A program made the position numbers and the translations under genes. 6,357 nt of DNA from UBA6921 sp031363085 (lineage in GTDB: Bacteria > Pseudomonadota > Gammaproteobacteria > SG8-11), in assembly GCA_031363085.1 (NCBI GenBank), contig JANLTU010000024.1, positions 1-6,357 of the forward strand, in the 5' to 3' direction. Below the pieces are notes generated by a model that was given only the letters and a program-made list of their open reading frames with translations, had not been told where the DNA came from and made no database searches. Numbering within the stretch: position 1 is the first letter of the stretch; each line of letters begins with the position of its first letter. Shown here piece by piece: positions 5,480-6,357 of the stretch.

Positions 5480-5821
5480 CAATCCCTACAGTGAGGCATT
5501 GTTCCGCACCGTGAAATATGTGCCCAGCTATCCGGGATGTTTCGAGAGCGTGCAGCATGCCCGTACGTATATGGAAACGTTCACGCACTGGTATAACCAT
5601 GTGCACTATCACAGCGGCATTAACTTCGTGACCCCGGCGTCTCGGCATGGCGGCGATACCGGCAGGTTCTGGAAAGACGCAAACACGTCTACGCACAAGC
5701 CCGAGCACGTCATCCCGAACGCTGGAGTGGAAACACCCGCACCTGGGAGCGGGTCGAGACTGTACTGCTCAACCCGGAAAAAAGTAAAACTCAAAACGCA
5801 ACCTGGGCGGTGGCTGCGTAA
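5480..5821 (+). pseudogene. IS3-family transposase OrfB, 3' part
   Basis: This is the continuation of the orfB interrupted at 1066. Frame 3 from 5481 reads NPYSEALFRTVKYVPSYPG with the catalytic Glu at 5493-5495, then FTHWYNHVHYHSGINFVTPA and SRHGGDTG. A one-base deletion at about 5661-5665 shifts to frame 2, which reads VLERRKHVYAQARARHPERW, then SGNTRTWERVETVLLNPEKS and ends AVAA at stop 5819-5821. HWYNHxHxHSGIxFVTPA is a clear IS3 signature. Joined to 364-1066, it completes the DDE set, but the copy has at least three indels, an extra 23-bp segment at the join and the transposon. An open frame from 5436 that runs out of the transposon end into this segment is an artefact of the insertion. 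Confidence 0.88.
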
Positions 5822-5827
5822 ACTTTT

Positions 5828-5847
5828 AGGCGACAACTACGTTGACA
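5828..5847. repeat. Probable right terminal repeat of the IS3 element
   Basis: After the orfB stop, AGGCGACAACTACGTTGACA ends in TTGACA. Its reverse complement starts TGTCAACGTAGTTGTCGCC, the TG...CA form expected of IS3-family ends. The matching left end has been lost with the 5' part of orfA, so this call rests on position and the terminal TGTCAA alone. Confidence 0.5.
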
Positions 5848-5984
5848 ATCACCGACACCGCTGTCGGCCTCTGACGATCCCATCCTTAACGCAGTCTTCC
5901 TTCACGCAACGCGGACAGCTCGTCATATCTTTCTTCTCCCAGTTAACCCTCAGAGAAGAATAATAAAACTATCTTTAATTAACA
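5848..5984. other. Unassigned AT-rich junk between IS3 end and IS5 fragment
   Basis: No gene is seen. There are two short inverted repeats: CCGACA-CCGC-TGTCGG at 5852-5867, directly outside the IS3 end, and TTCTTCTC-N14-GAGAAGAA at 5931-5960, followed by TAATAAAACTATC. Neither has a T-run that would make a convincing terminator. The segment may be the remains of another mobile element or of the original host sequence. Confidence 0.4.
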
Positions 5985-6357
5985 ATGCCCGGAATTAAAC
6001 GTCATATTGCCGTGGATACCCAAGGGCTTCCCCATGCTATCGCCGTGACCACCGCCCAGGTGACGGACCGCGCGGGGGCCTTGGTGGCGTTTTCATTGCA
6101 CCAAGCGGCGCTGTCGGAGGTGGTGAATGTCCTGGCAGATGGCGGTTATACCGGTGAGAAATTTTCTTGTGCGGTGCAGGATCTGCTAGGCGCGGGTGTT
6201 GAGATTGCCAAACGTAACGAACTCCACACCTTTGCCGTGATCCCCAAACGATGGGTGGTGGAGCGGTCCTTTGCTTGGCTGGAAAAGTGTCGGAGGCTCT
6301 GGAAAAACTGCGAACGTAAACTCAATACCAGCCTGCAATTCGTGAACTTGGCATTCC
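5985..6357 (+). pseudogene. IS5-family transposase, C-terminal half, cut at both ends
   Basis: The frame from ATG 5985 is open to the window edge and encodes GIKRHIAVDTQGLPHAIAVT, then AQVTDRAGALVAF, VLADGGYTGEKF, EIAKRNELHTFAVIPKRWVV, ERSFAWLEKCRRLWKNCERK and LNTSLQFVNLAF. This is the C-terminal half of an IS5-family transposase (DDE fold) with the second Asp (ADGGYTG) and the Glu (VVERSFAWLEK). The part normally before GIKRH, including the first catalytic Asp, is absent. The AT-rich upstream sequence does not encode it in any frame I checked. The ATG is therefore accidental (MPGIKRH) and the gene is 5'-truncated. The last few residues lie beyond the right edge. Confidence 0.88.

Noticed and set aside
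5436..5963. 175-aa open frame starting inside the right transposon end
   Set aside because: Its first residues are translated terminal repeat, its middle is IS3 OrfB, and after about 5663 it is out of frame with OrfB. It is an accidental fusion.

Overview
This window is a nest of mobile elements with no ordinary chromosomal gene. The moderately high GC, the IS3 and IS5 families present, and the style of the transposon and VapBC proteins suggest a proteobacterium, possibly a beta- or gammaproteobacterium. The species cannot be named from this stretch.

Layout. Positions 1 to about 176 look like the N-terminal coding part of an unrelated transposase, cut off and joined to a 5'-truncated IS3-family element. 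That IS3 element (end of orfA, then orfB) runs from about 177 to 1066 and resumes at 5480, ending near 5847. It carries several frameshifts and is dead. It is split by a complete, apparently intact 4384-bp transposon (1081-5464) flanked by a 6-bp direct repeat CCTACC. After the IS3 end come about 137 bp of unassigned AT-rich DNA, then the C-terminal half of an IS5-family transposase that runs off the right edge.

The transposon has about 169-bp imperfect terminal inverted repeats (TG...CA ends) packed with repeated boxes. A leftward operon of three overlapping genes encodes a serine resolvase, a 551-aa DDE transposase and a 323-aa AAA ATPase of the TniB/ExeA type. Divergent from it, rightward, is a two-gene VapBC-type toxin-antitoxin module. 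The roughly 200-bp divergent intergenic region holds a perfect 20-bp palindrome, further inverted repeats and TGTC-type motifs. It is the best candidate for both the resolution (res) site and the operators of the two operons.

How it should work (inference from family knowledge): the DDE transposase binds the boxes in the ends, the ATPase selects and activates the target, and the cointegrate formed by replicative transposition is resolved by the serine recombinase at res. The only cargo is the toxin-antitoxin pair, which would penalise loss of the element. The combination of long inverted repeats, transposase plus ATPase plus resolvase, no TniQ and a 6-bp target duplication most resembles Tn552, with vapBC where Tn552 has its beta-lactamase genes.
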